64,000 bases of DNA from Firmicutes bacterium TM09-10 (GCA_003481005.1 QUKC01000003.1:124001-188000), one strand, 5' to 3'. Positions 8,394 through 16,480 are shown, numbered from the stretch's first letter. Notes: generated from the letters alone by a model not told the origin. A program made the numbers and translations.

Positions 8394-8690
8394 TTTTCCA
8401 CCTCCGTGCGTGCTCTTATTCTTCGCGCGCCTTCTTACGTCCTGCTGTAAAAAACTTCCGCCAGATCGCTCTGTCAGCGACTTTTTACATCCGTCCGTCG
8501 CTCTGCGCGTCTCTCGTGCACTCCCTCAAAATCCCGTCAAACGGCGGTATGAGGTCGTCTGCCTGGGTCACTCCTTCTTGCCCGCGCCTTCTGAAAACTT
8601 TCAAAATTTGCGCACAAAAAAAAGACCTCAGATCTATCTTGCCTTTCGACTATACCATAGACTGGGGTCTTTCGTCAATACATTTTTACA
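8394..8690 (-). promoter_or_regulatory. Upstream region and promoter of rpmG-secE-nusG-rplK-rplA
   Basis: Minus-strand TTGACG (8678-8673), an 18-nt spacer and TATAGT (8654-8649) form a promoter that would leave an RNA leader of about 250 nt. No open reading frame or tRNA was found in the leader. The -35/-10 region sits inside an imperfect inverted repeat (AAAGACCCCAG with CTGAGGTCTTT) followed by T8, so the same DNA could also stop transcription arriving from glf. Confidence 0.5.
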
Positions 8691-8850
8691 CAGTTTACTC
8701 GTGTCCTGCGACGGGCGAATTTCATGCTTGCATGAAAATTCGTCTGACGCAGGACACGAAGGAAGCGCCTCTCTATGAGCAAAAGAAGCGATGGCGCAGC
8801 CAGCGCGGCGAGCATCGAAGATGCGTTTTTGCGAATGGCGCGGTAAACTG
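8691..8850 (+). repeat. R1 structured repeat, copy A
   Basis: A 160-nt element bounded by inverted CAGTTTAC / GTAAACTG. Inside: a 22-bp stem (8701-8722 with 8736-8757; one mismatch, two G-T pairs), then a GCGCC/GGCGC-closed multi-branch with a GCGC...GCGC hairpin and GCATC-GAA-GATGC. Copies B and C are at 8851-9055 and 29121-29275. Strand is arbitrary. Confidence 0.85.
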
Positions 8851-9055
8851 TTGCGTAACCTCCCGGGACGCGACGGGCGAATTTCATGCTTGCATGAAAA
8901 TTCGTCTGACGCAGGCCACGAAGGAAGCGCCACTCTATGAGCAAAAGAAGCGAAGGCGCAGCCAGCGCGGCGAGCATCGAAGATGCGATTCATGACAATA
9001 GAATGTTCGCGGAGTGTGCATTCTATTGTATTGCGAATGGCGCGGTAAACACAGG
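8851..9055 (+). repeat. R1 structured repeat, copy B, interrupted
   Basis: Bases 8870-8987 align without gaps to 8708-8825 of copy A, at an offset of 162 nt. After 8987 a 43-nt P3 palindrome is inserted, and the R1 sequence resumes with TTGCGAATGGCGCGG at 9031. The left boundary is less conserved than in copy A. Confidence 0.82.
8988..9030 (+). repeat. P3 palindromic repeat, copy 2, nested inside R1 copy B
   Basis: Reads ATTCATGACAATAGAATG, then TTCGCGGAG, then the inverted arm GCATTCTATTGT. It interrupts the T-run that copy A of R1 has at the same place. Confidence 0.85.
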
Positions 9056-9061
9056 AAGGAC

Positions 9062-10189
9062 TTATCGTGCCAGCTCCTCTTTTACCATGTCCAGTGCACT
9101 CCGGATAACTTTATCCATATCATAATATTTGTACTGTCCCAGGCGTCCGCCGAACAGGACATTTGCTTCCTTTTTCGCAAGCTCTGCATACTGTGCATAG
9201 AGTGCGCCGTTTTTCTCATCGTTGATCGGATAGTACGGTTCGTCACCCTTTTTCCAGGTCGTAGGATACTCTCTCGTGATGACGGTTCCTTCTCCGGTCT
9301 GGAACTCGAAATGCTTGTGCTCGATGATGCGGGTGTAAGGAACCTCGCGTTCCGTGTAGTTGACAACTGCGTTGCCCTGATAGTTATCCTCTTCCGGAAG
9401 CTCTTCGGTTTCAAACCGCAGGGAACGGTATTCAAGCGTCCCGAGGCGATAATGATAATACTCGTCGATCATACCGGTATAGAGCAGTCTGTCCCAGCTG
9501 TCCTGTTCGTCTGCAGTCCTGGCCGCATTGGCTGTCTGGTATTCCTGAAGGGAAACACCGATCAGAACCGGAATGTCTTCCAACAGTTTCTCAACAATCT
9601 GCGTATAACCACCCTCGGGGATTCCCTGAAAACGGTCATTAAAATAGTTGTTATCATAGGTAAACCGAAGTGGCAGGCGGCGGATAATAAACGCCGGAAG
9701 GTCTTTGCAGTCACGTCCCCACTGCTTCTCCGTATAGCCCTTGACGAGCTTTTCATAAACGTCGCGTCCCGCAAGCTGCAGTGCCTGCTCTTCCAGGTTC
9801 TGCGGCGTAATCCCGGCAAACTCCCCGGTCTGCTTTGCGATGATTTCCTTCGCCTCTTTCGGCGTCTTAATATTCCACATCCGGCTGAATGTGTTCATAT
9901 TAAAAGGAAGGTTATAGAGTTCATCCCGATAAACTGCAACCGGAGAATTGACATAGTGGTTGAACCGGGCATACTGGTTTACATAATTCCAAACTTCTTC
10001 ATCGGAAGTATGAAAAATATGGGCACCATACCGATGTACGTTGATGCCCATAACCTTTTCCGTATAAATATTCCCGGCAATATGATCTCTCTTCTCCACT
10101 ACCAGAACCTTACGTCCCTGTTTGTGCATCTCATGTGCAAATACAGCGCCGAAGAGCCCAGCTCCTGCAATCAGATAATCATAGTGCAT
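9062..10189 (-). CDS. glf: UDP-galactopyranose mutase
   Basis: A 375-residue flavoenzyme that converts UDP-galactopyranose to UDP-galactofuranose for cell-surface glycans. The N-terminal FAD-binding motif is AGAGLFGAVFAHEM (residues 7-20), followed by VVEKRDHIAGNIYTE, the RYGAHIFHTSDEEVW active-site region and, later, the YTEKQWGRD block. LPLRFTYDNNYFNDRFQGIPEGGYTQ and YTRIIEHKHFEF match known UGMs. The length is normal. The ATG follows AGGAGACAAAGT. No galactofuranosyltransferase is adjacent; an XRE regulator precedes it by 25 nt on the same strand. Confidence 0.96.
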   Translation of the reverse strand: MHYDYLIAGAGLFGAVFAHEMHKQGRKVLVVEKRDHIAGNIYTEKVMGINVHRYGAHIFHTSDEEVWNYVNQYARFNHYVNSPVAVYRDELYNLPFNMNTFSRMWNIKTPKEAKEIIAKQTGEFAGITPQNLEEQALQLAGRDVYEKLVKGYTEKQWGRDCKDLPAFIIRRLPLRFTYDNNYFNDRFQGIPEGGYTQIVEKLLEDIPVLIGVSLQEYQTANAARTADEQDSWDRLLYTGMIDEYYHYRLGTLEYRSLRFETEELPEEDNYQGNAVVNYTEREVPYTRIIEHKHFEFQTGEGTVITREYPTTWKKGDEPYYPINDEKNGALYAQYAELAKKEANVLFGGRLGQYKYYDMDKVIRSALDMVKEELAR

Positions 10190-10214
10190 ACTTTGTCTCC
10201 TGCTTTGTCAGCGA

Positions 10215-10550
10215 TTATTTCGCTTTGTATTTTTTAATCTGCCCAAAGTCTTCCATCAGATCCATGACCTTGTCACGTCCTTCCTGGTTCAGCTTTACAT
10301 ATGCCTGCATGACACGGTTCTCCAGCAGCTGCTCGCTGATGGTGGTGTCTCTTTCCAAAGAGCTGAAGTCCACTGGATTTAAGTTCAGCTTATTGCACAT
10401 TTTGATTACGGTGCCATATGCCATGCCATCGATGCCTCTCTCCAGCGCCGTTACCAATGTGCTGTAAGGAATCTGCATATCCATCGCAAACTGTCTTACA
10501 CTTCTGTACTGACTTAAAATTTCCTTTTTCAGAATTTGTGCCTTCGTCAT
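10215..10550 (-). CDS. XRE-type helix-turn-helix regulator
   Basis: A 111-residue protein with an N-terminal Cro/CI-type helix-turn-helix: SVRQFAMDMQIPYSTLVTAL, then GIDGMAYGTVIKMCNKLNLNP, at about residues 17-59. The C-terminal ~45 residues are charged and may form a dimerising helix. The ATG has GGAGGGAAAGAA upstream. It lies just before glf and could regulate it or be cotranscribed; there is no direct evidence of the target. Confidence 0.8.
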   Translation of the reverse strand: MTKAQILKKEILSQYRSVRQFAMDMQIPYSTLVTALERGIDGMAYGTVIKMCNKLNLNPVDFSSLERDTTISEQLLENRVMQAYVKLNQEGRDKVMDLMEDFGQIKKYKAK

Positions 10551-10835
10551 TTCTTTCCCTCCATTGTTGTTTCGTAAATCATCTTGTCATGAATTGACTT
10601 ATGGGCTCACCGTTCTATTGTACACAACGGCATCGCGTGTTGCAACACTCTCTTCTCAAAATTGTAAATTCATTCTTAGAGAAAGAGAGCCCCCTTCTCT
10701 TATTCTTCCCTACAACTAATCGATATTTTACTGTAATTTCTTCGCTTTGTCAATTTTCTTTTGTAAATATATCATACAAAACCCAGACCATTTTTCTGTG
10801 CAAACTTACTATCCAGGGCAGGTTTAAAGTTTCTT
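10551..10835 (-). promoter_or_regulatory. Intergenic region with promoter for the XRE-glf unit
   Basis: Minus-strand TTGCAA (10645-10640), a 17-nt spacer and TACAAT (10622-10617) lie about 70 nt before the XRE start. The remaining ~190 nt up to the PII-like gene is AT-rich; I see no gene and no clear terminator in it. Confidence 0.5.
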
Positions 10836-11516
10836 TTATTCGTCTTCCACCAGCCGCATTCCGGCAGTTTCCGTCACTGGAAGCGAAAAGACGATCGACT
10901 TTGCCTTGCTTTCCAGCCCCGCCTTTTCCATGATCGCTTTCATAATTGCATTTTTGTCACAGTTCTTGACGACAATCAGGATCATCTCTTTTTCGGTTGC
11001 AAGGGAAAAGCCGAGGAACTGCTCCGCTTTCTGCATGCCGGTTCCCTTTGCATGAATGACCGTTCCGCCCGCCGCGTTCGCGCTGTGCGCCGCTTCCATG
11101 ATATATTCCGTGTAGCCCTGATTCGCCACCACTACCAGAAGTTCATACTTTGTGTCCTTCAATGTGCTTTCCTCTCCTTTTTCAAATCCACGCCCTTCCG
11201 TCAGAAACTGCAGCTGCTTCTTGCCGCCGATGCTGCTGACTGGAATCACAAAGGCGATTCCGGTTCCGGGGATATCAATTTTCAGCCGCTTTTCCAGCCC
11301 GCTGCGGATTTCCTTCCATTCTCTGCCTGTCACGAACGCAAACTGGATTGCTTTTTCCGCCGCTTCCAGACCGAAGGAATCCAGCACCTCGCTCGTCGCC
11401 GTTCCCCTGCCCAACGTCACCATCGTCACAGTCACGCCGTATTCTTTATAAAATGCCAGAAGCCGGCGGTGAAAATTCCGGTCACTGATCGTAACCATTA
11501 AATATAATTCGCTCAT
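10836..11516 (-). CDS. Tandem PII-like protein
   Basis: A 226-residue soluble protein that reads as two GlnB-like halves: the first begins SELYLMVTISDRNFHRRLLAFYKEYG and ends near residue 95 with IAFVIPVSSIGG, and the second begins YELLVVVANQGYTEYIMEAAHSANAAGGTVIHAKGTG near residue 124 and ends IVFSLPVTETAG. The strand-helix pattern and the AGGxxxHAKGTG turn resemble PII-family regulators, but no canonical T-loop Tyr51 uridylylation site is recognisable. It follows a DUF1538 membrane protein; such pairs recall PII-like proteins that bind and gate a partner transporter. The ATG is preceded by GTGAGGATAA. The ligand and role are unknown. Confidence 0.72.
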   Translation of the reverse strand: MSELYLMVTISDRNFHRRLLAFYKEYGVTVTMVTLGRGTATSEVLDSFGLEAAEKAIQFAFVTGREWKEIRSGLEKRLKIDIPGTGIAFVIPVSSIGGKKQLQFLTEGRGFEKGEESTLKDTKYELLVVVANQGYTEYIMEAAHSANAAGGTVIHAKGTGMQKAEQFLGFSLATEKEMILIVVKNCDKNAIMKAIMEKAGLESKAKSIVFSLPVTETAGMRLVEDE

Positions 11517-11551
11517 TTATCCTCACATTCCGCAGCGTTGCGCTGCGTATA

Positions 11552-11729
11552 TTCTCTGCAGCACGGCGCTCCTATATCCTCTGCTTCCTTCCTGCCTCTC
11601 CGTGCTGCCATCGCTGTAATACGCGCTCCCCGCGCGTATGTTCTCTGCAGCACGGCGCTCCTATATCCTCTACTTCCTTCCTGCCTCTCCGTGCTGCCAT
11701 CGCTGTAATACGCGCTCCCCGCGCGTATT
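11552..11729 (-). repeat. Two tandem 89-bp repeats between the DUF1538 and PII-like genes
   Basis: Units 11552-11640 and 11641-11729 are near identical (one clear internal difference, CTCTG/CTCTA). Each contains GCAGCACGG pairing with CCGTGCTGC and a GCGC-rich palindrome. The second unit runs into the DUF1538 stop codon at 11728-11730, where CTGTAATACGCGC and GCGCGTATTACAG (11703-11733) form a perfect 13-bp stem. Confidence 0.9.
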
Positions 11730-13302
11730 ACAGCTCGATGATTGCATCGTCATCCAGCAGGTCGAAGGCATAGGCAGGCGCAGGAACCGCTGCTGTCTTT
11801 TTCTTTTCTGCCAGTTTGGAATACAGCCCCATCACCTGAATCGTGATAAGCGGCGTCATCGCAACCATCGCTACTACGCCAAACGCATCCGTTACGATGT
11901 TACCGCCGAGCGCCACACACGCCCCCTGTGCCAGTGGTAACAGAAATGCCGCCGTCATGGGTCCGGAAGCAACACCGCCGGAGTCAAATGCGATCGCCGT
12001 ATAGATTTTCGGTACAAAAAACGAGATCACAAGGGCGATCGTATAGCCCGGAATTAGAATCCAGAGAATTGAAATGCCGGTCAGCACGCGGATCATCGCA
12101 ATTCCGAGGGAGATCGCCACACCTGCGGAAAGCGCCGTACCCATTGCACGCGCCGGGATCGCACCGTCCGTGATTTCTTCAACCTGTTTGTTCAGGACAT
12201 AAACGGCAGGCTCCGCTTTTACGATGAAGTAACCCATCACCATCGCAATCGGCACAATTACCCACGGATGGGAAAGCCCCGCCAACACCTGTCCCAGATA
12301 GTTGCCCGCCGGCATAAAGCCGACGTTTACGCCGGTCAAAAACAGCACCAGACCGATATAGGTATAAACCAGACCGATCAGGATTCTCGTCAGGTTTCTG
12401 CCCGAAAGCTTCAGGATCAATGCCTGGAACACTGCAAAAAACAGCACGATCGGAAGCAGGGACAGTGCGATTTCTTTCATATATGTAGGAAGCTCTACCG
12501 CAAACAGGTTCCACAACTGCTTTGAATCTGTGATTTCCGGGATTACAGGAGGCGTATACGCCGCGCTGTCCGGATTGTAAATCAACCCCAACATCATGAC
12601 TGCCAGGATCGGACCGATCGAACACAGCGCAACCAGACCGAAGCTGTCATCCGCTGCATGGCGGTCGCTTCGCGTTGCAGAAATACCAACGCCCAGCGCC
12701 ATAATAAACGGCACCGTCATCGGTCCCGTGGTCACACCGCCGGAATCGAAGGCTACACTCAAAAATTCTTTGGGAACAAAAAACGCGAGAATAAAAATCA
12801 CCGCATAGAAGCAGACAAGCAAAGGGGGCAGCGCGATGCTGAACAGCATACGGAGAAGCGCCACCACAAGAAACACACCGACTCCGCAAGCAACTGCGAG
12901 AATCAATGTCAGATTCGGAACAGCCGGAACCTGCTGTGCAAGCACCTGCAGATCCGGTTCAGATATTGTAATAATAAAGCCCAGCAAAAAAGACAGCGCC
13001 ACAACGACCCACAGCTTTTTGGACTGTGTCATCGCCGTGCCGACCCGTTCTCCCATCGGGGACATTGCAAGCTCCGCGCCAAGCGTGAAAAACACGATTC
13101 CGGCGATCAGCAATATCCCTCCGATCAGAAAACACAGCAAAATACTCGGAGAAATCGGCGCAATCGTAAAGGATAGCAGCAGCACCAGCCCGATGATGGG
13201 CAGCACTGCCTGCAGCGCCTCCTTCAGCTTTTCTTTCAGTTTTTTTCGGATTCCCAAACAGTCACCTGACCTTTCCTTTATTTCCGGCAATGGAATGCTC
13301 AC
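11728..13302 (-). CDS. DUF1538 family membrane protein, probable transporter
   Basis: A polytopic protein of up to 524 residues made of two similar halves. Each half has a SFxxxxVAFDSGGVTTGPMT or IAFDSGGVASGPMT segment (near residues 188 and 412), preceded by GVGISLGIAMIR-like helices, as expected for an inverted or direct duplication. DUF1538 proteins are annotated as unknown-function transporters. The first ATG (13302) lies within a P3 repeat and adds an atypical MSIPLPEIKERSGD leader; a TTG at 13257 with AGGAAAGG upstream is a credible real start (509 residues). The gene lies between telA and the PII-like gene on the same strand. A GGVASGPMT-type loop repeated twice suggests ion or small-substrate binding, which is inference. 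Confidence 0.8.
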   Translation of the reverse strand: MSIPLPEIKERSGDCLGIRKKLKEKLKEALQAVLPIIGLVLLLSFTIAPISPSILLCFLIGGILLIAGIVFFTLGAELAMSPMGERVGTAMTQSKKLWVVVALSFLLGFIITISEPDLQVLAQQVPAVPNLTLILAVACGVGVFLVVALLRMLFSIALPPLLVCFYAVIFILAFFVPKEFLSVAFDSGGVTTGPMTVPFIMALGVGISATRSDRHAADDSFGLVALCSIGPILAVMMLGLIYNPDSAAYTPPVIPEITDSKQLWNLFAVELPTYMKEIALSLLPIVLFFAVFQALILKLSGRNLTRILIGLVYTYIGLVLFLTGVNVGFMPAGNYLGQVLAGLSHPWVIVPIAMVMGYFIVKAEPAVYVLNKQVEEITDGAIPARAMGTALSAGVAISLGIAMIRVLTGISILWILIPGYTIALVISFFVPKIYTAIAFDSGGVASGPMTAAFLLPLAQGACVALGGNIVTDAFGVVAMVAMTPLITIQVMGLYSKLAEKKKTAAVPAPAYAFDLLDDDAIIEL

Positions 13303-13362
13303 AGAGCGCGCATTCTATTTATTCATGACAATAGAATGCTCGCAGAGCGTGCATTCTATTGT
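13289..13362 (+). repeat. P3 palindromic repeat, copies 3a and 3b in tandem
   Basis: Copy 3a spans 13289-13319 and 3b spans 13321-13362 (with ATTCATGACAATAGAATG, CTCGCAGAG and GCATTCTATTGT). Copy 3b contributes the telA stop codon (TAG at 13358-13356), and copy 3a covers the first codons of the annotated DUF1538 start. Confidence 0.85.
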
Positions 13363-14531
13363 TTCGTTCTGCTCATCTCCATCAGTTTGTTGCGCATGGT
13401 TGTTTCGATCTGTGTCAGCTCTGCTTCCGCTTCGCGGCGTTTGTTTCTGCCATCTTCCTGAATCTGCAGCACTTCATCCAGCGTGGAGATCAGGGTTTCG
13501 TTCGTCTGCTTTAACGTTTCAATATCTACGATACCGCGTTCAGACTCTTTTGCCGTCTCAACGGTTGCAAGCTTTAAGGTTTCCGCATTCTTTTTCAGCA
13601 GGGTATTGGTCATATCCGTCACTTCACGCTGTGCCTTGGCTGCCTGCGCGGAGTGCTCGACGCCAATCGCCAGCACCATCTGGCTCTTCCAGAGCGGAAT
13701 CGTGTTGACCAGCGTGGACTGGATCTTTTCAGACATTGCAGTATCGTTGCTCTGGATCAGTCTGATCTGGGGCGCCATCTGCATGGAAATTGTCCGCGTC
13801 AGCTCCAGGTCGTAAATCTTTTTCTCAAAACGATTGCACAGCTCTGCCAGATCCTTCGCCTTCTGCGTGTCCTCCGGCAGTCCGCTTTCTTCTGCGCGTT
13901 TGATCAGTTCCGGAAGCTCCTGCTCCTTTACCTGCTGGATCTTTTCTTTTCCGGCAAGGATGTACATGGAAAGCTCTTTATAATAGGTGAGATTCAGCTG
14001 ATACATCTGATCCAGCATTGCCGCATCCTTCAGCAGCTGAATCTGGTGTCCTTCCAGCACCTTACAAATTTTATCCACATTAACTTCTGCTTTGGCATAT
14101 TTTGCTTTCATATTTGCGATCTTATTGCCGCCTTTTTTGAACAGTCCGAGGAAGCCCTTTTCCTCGTCACCGTCCTCGATGCTCTTTAATTCGTTCACAA
14201 CGGCGGTCAGCTCGTTGCCGATCTCGCCAAGATCCTTTGTCCGGACGTTGCCCAGAGCTGATTCTGAAAAATCTGCGATCTTCTTCTGGGAGCTTGCGCC
14301 ATACTGCAGCACCATCTGGGAATTCGTGATGTCAATCTGCTTGACAAAGGCATCCACCTGCTTCTGTTCCTGGGGAGTTAAAATCGCCTTTATTTTTTCT
14401 TTTTCATCAACCGGCTGCACCGCTTCTTCTTTTTCCACAACTGCCGGTTCTTCCTTTTCCTCTGTAAAAGGCTCCAGAGTCAGGGTCGGTGCAGGCGCTT
14501 CCTGCAGCATCTTTTCCATATCTTCGTTCAT
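13356..14531 (-). CDS. Toxic anion resistance protein, TelA/KlaA family
   Basis: A 391-residue, mostly helical soluble protein of normal TelA length. After an acidic, Pro/Glu-rich N-terminus (residues 1-45) the TelA domain shows VDAFVKQIDITNSQMVLQYG, GLFKKGGNKIANMKAKYA near residue 128 and QMAPQIRLIQSNDTAMSEKIQ near 260, with MWKSQ-like IPLWKSQMVLAIG. TelA proteins were linked to tellurite and other stress tolerance but their biochemistry is unclear. The ATG lies 3 nt after the xpaC stop with AGGAGGAGTAACC upstream, so the two genes form an operon. Its stop codon lies inside a P3 repeat. Confidence 0.9.
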   Translation of the reverse strand: MNEDMEKMLQEAPAPTLTLEPFTEEKEEPAVVEKEEAVQPVDEKEKIKAILTPQEQKQVDAFVKQIDITNSQMVLQYGASSQKKIADFSESALGNVRTKDLGEIGNELTAVVNELKSIEDGDEEKGFLGLFKKGGNKIANMKAKYAKAEVNVDKICKVLEGHQIQLLKDAAMLDQMYQLNLTYYKELSMYILAGKEKIQQVKEQELPELIKRAEESGLPEDTQKAKDLAELCNRFEKKIYDLELTRTISMQMAPQIRLIQSNDTAMSEKIQSTLVNTIPLWKSQMVLAIGVEHSAQAAKAQREVTDMTNTLLKKNAETLKLATVETAKESERGIVDIETLKQTNETLISTLDEVLQIQEDGRNKRREAEAELTQIETTMRNKLMEMSRTKQ

Positions 14532-14534
14532 CGG

Positions 14535-15908
14535 TTACTCCTCCTGTTTTTCAAAATCACTCTTCATATACCCGTCCTGCGCCAGCACTGTTTTCAGCAC
14601 CCTTGCATCTGCTGACGCTTCAAATGCCGCGTTCTGATACAGATCGTCCAGAAGCTTTTCAAACGCTTCGTTAATCGTATCCATCGTCTTTTCGATCTCT
14701 TCCTTAGCGGTGCGGATGTTCTCGCCCTCAACCCCGGCGCTGTCAAATTCTGCATAGGATTCCACAAGCTTGACCGTCGTAGGAAGATAATACTCCATAA
14801 ATCGCCGCATCTGGTCGCTCTTCTCCGGATGCTCCCGAAGCGTCTGAAAAATTCTTTTCAGCAGGTAATCCAGCTTGTAAAGCTTGTTGGAAATCACCTC
14901 TCCCGGGATCTGGATGTTTAACTCCCGAAGCCGCTCCATGTAGGCCTGGCCGTCTTTTTCGATCTGCGCCTCTTTTGTCAGCGCTTCCTCACTGTGGGCC
15001 GCTGCACCATCAGCTGTCTGGTTCTGTCCGGCAGCCTTGCCATCTGCACGGTTTGCTCCGCCAGCACTTTGCCCGACGTCCGCTGTCAGCTCTTTGCGTT
15101 TTTTCTCCGCAAGTTGCTGTTCATATTCTTCTTTTTCCTCAAGATACTGCTCCCATGTCTCGTCATCGATGACAAAAATATCGTTTTTCTCATCCATGTG
15201 TCCTTCCGGGAACATGCCACTCTCGATCATCGTCCGAATATCCCGTCCCAGCTTCTTTGGAGTCCATCCGGTTTTTTCAGAAAGCTCAGAAATTCGGATA
15301 TACATTTCCTCCCCTGCAAGCTTCAGATATCGTTCTGCTCTTCCAAGCCGTTTGCAGAGTCCTCCGCCGCGTTTTAATACACCTCCGCAGGCTGCTGCCA
15401 TAAGACCGAACAATATGGTCATCCCACCCAGAGACGCGCTGGAGGTTGCTGCCCAAATGATCGCCATGATCAGTGCGGTCAGCCCGAAGGTTCCAAGCCC
15501 GATCCCTCCAAATACGCTCAGTAAAACACCACTGACTTTACCCTTTTTTACAAAAATCTGCGGCACGTTGATCGTGTTCTTATAAACGACCGTGCCGTCC
15601 GGGCGCTGATACTGCTTCGCCGTCGTATAACGCTGCTTCTGCTCCATCTGTCGTCTGTATGGCGACTGCGATGTGCTGTAGGAAGAAGCGATACTGCGCT
15701 TGGCGGATTTGTATTCCACGGTTTTGTCCGTTCGCTTATAAACCCGTTCGTGCGCCTGATTGACCTGCCAGCGCACCTCATCCAGCGCTCCGTTTACGGA
15801 ATCATTGATGACATGGTTTAGTTGTCCGAAGTCACCTGAATTTACCGCATCCTGTACTGCATCCTTGATTCTGTCTCCAATTTCCGAAAAATCCTGTTTG
15901 TCGCTCAT
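14535..15908 (-). CDS. XpaC-like (5-bromo-4-chloroindolyl phosphate hydrolysis family) protein
   Basis: About 457 residues, starting at ATG 15908 six nt after GGAG; a TTG twelve bases earlier overlaps the ribosome site. The N-terminal ~110 residues are polar (ISDRIKDAVQDAVNSGDFGQLN). Two hydrophobic segments follow (about 127-185: GVLLSVFGGIGLGTFGLTAL and a GGMTILFGLMAAACGG stretch). A winged-helix-like piece (ISELSEKTGWTPKKLGRDI) precedes a charged coiled region and the C-terminal XpaC domain with LDYLLKRIFQTLREHPEKSD and FMEYYLPTTVKLVESYAE. XpaC-type genes commonly pair with telA, as here. No enzymatic role is established. Confidence 0.85.
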   Translation of the reverse strand: MSDKQDFSEIGDRIKDAVQDAVNSGDFGQLNHVINDSVNGALDEVRWQVNQAHERVYKRTDKTVEYKSAKRSIASSYSTSQSPYRRQMEQKQRYTTAKQYQRPDGTVVYKNTINVPQIFVKKGKVSGVLLSVFGGIGLGTFGLTALIMAIIWAATSSASLGGMTILFGLMAAACGGVLKRGGGLCKRLGRAERYLKLAGEEMYIRISELSEKTGWTPKKLGRDIRTMIESGMFPEGHMDEKNDIFVIDDETWEQYLEEKEEYEQQLAEKKRKELTADVGQSAGGANRADGKAAGQNQTADGAAAHSEEALTKEAQIEKDGQAYMERLRELNIQIPGEVISNKLYKLDYLLKRIFQTLREHPEKSDQMRRFMEYYLPTTVKLVESYAEFDSAGVEGENIRTAKEEIEKTMDTINEAFEKLLDDLYQNAAFEASADARVLKTVLAQDGYMKSDFEKQEE

Positions 15909-15964
15909 ATCCTGCTCCAATTCATTCCGATTGCCCTAAATTCGCATCTGCTCTCAGGATATCA

Positions 15965-16000
15965 TAAATCCGCCGCCTTGTAAAACATTGGCGGCGGATA
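15965..16000 (-). terminator. Probable terminator after the MarR gene
   Basis: A 10-bp perfect GC stem, ATCCGCCGCC with GGCGGCGGAT, and a 12-nt loop. The minus strand continues TTTATGAT, a weak T-tract. Confidence 0.6.
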
Positions 16001-16035
16001 TGTGTATAAACTTTTTATTAAGATTCCAGTTTTCT

Positions 16036-16473
16036 TCAGGTTTCGGTCAAATTTTCCAGCATCCGGCAGATTCCGGCATCCAGCGCTTTCAGTTCTTTTT
16101 CAGTCAGCCCGCTGCACATCTTTTTTTCCGTTTCGCGAAAGCAGCTGCAGACCTCTGCTGCCGTCTCCCTTCCCTCCTCTGTCAAAAAGATCTGGCACTC
16201 CCGACGCGACTGTGGATTGATGCGCCGCTCCAGAAGCCCTTTTTCCGCCAGCCGGTCCAGCGTGCGCGAGAGCGTCGTCACATCGAGGTGACAGTTCTCT
16301 GCAATTTCCCGCTGACTGCAGCCGTCTTCTGTCAAAAGGTACATCAAAATCCGCGGCTGTCCCTGCCCGATCGTCAGCCCCAGCCGTAAATATTCCGGAC
16401 GCATCAGTTCCCTGCGCCGGTTTTCCAGTCTGAAAATATGCTCCTGCAGACTTTGTCTGATATCTTTTTCCAT
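16036..16473 (-). CDS. MarR family transcriptional regulator
   Basis: About 145 residues from ATG 16473, five nt after GAGGG; an ATG at 16485 lies inside the R4 repeat and lacks a ribosome site. The winged helix is clear: LGLTIGQGQPRILMYLLTEDG, CSQREIAENCHLDVTTLSRTLDRLAEKGLLERR and the wing NPQSRRECQIFLTEEGR. It is the distal gene of a unit behind two ABC exporter half-transporters, a common arrangement in which MarR represses the pump and itself. A palindromic operator over the exporter promoter (20187-20228) is the likely binding site. Confidence 0.9.
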   Translation of the reverse strand: MEKDIRQSLQEHIFRLENRRRELMRPEYLRLGLTIGQGQPRILMYLLTEDGCSQREIAENCHLDVTTLSRTLDRLAEKGLLERRINPQSRRECQIFLTEEGRETAAEVCSCFRETEKKMCSGLTEKELKALDAGICRMLENLTET

Positions 16474-16480
16474 ATATTCC

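Noticed and set aside
8384..8995. Plus- and minus-strand frames of 100-200 codons through the R1 repeats
   Set aside because: They repeat the same peptide twice because the DNA is duplicated, and the DNA is better explained by stems and loops than by coding.
8691..9055. R1 repeats as a CRISPR array
   Set aside because: Only two adjacent units of about 160 nt, no short regular repeat with unique spacers, and no cas gene nearby.
9014..10237. A 407-codon plus-strand frame across glf
   Set aside because: Antisense shadow of UDP-galactopyranose mutase; no domain and no ribosome site.
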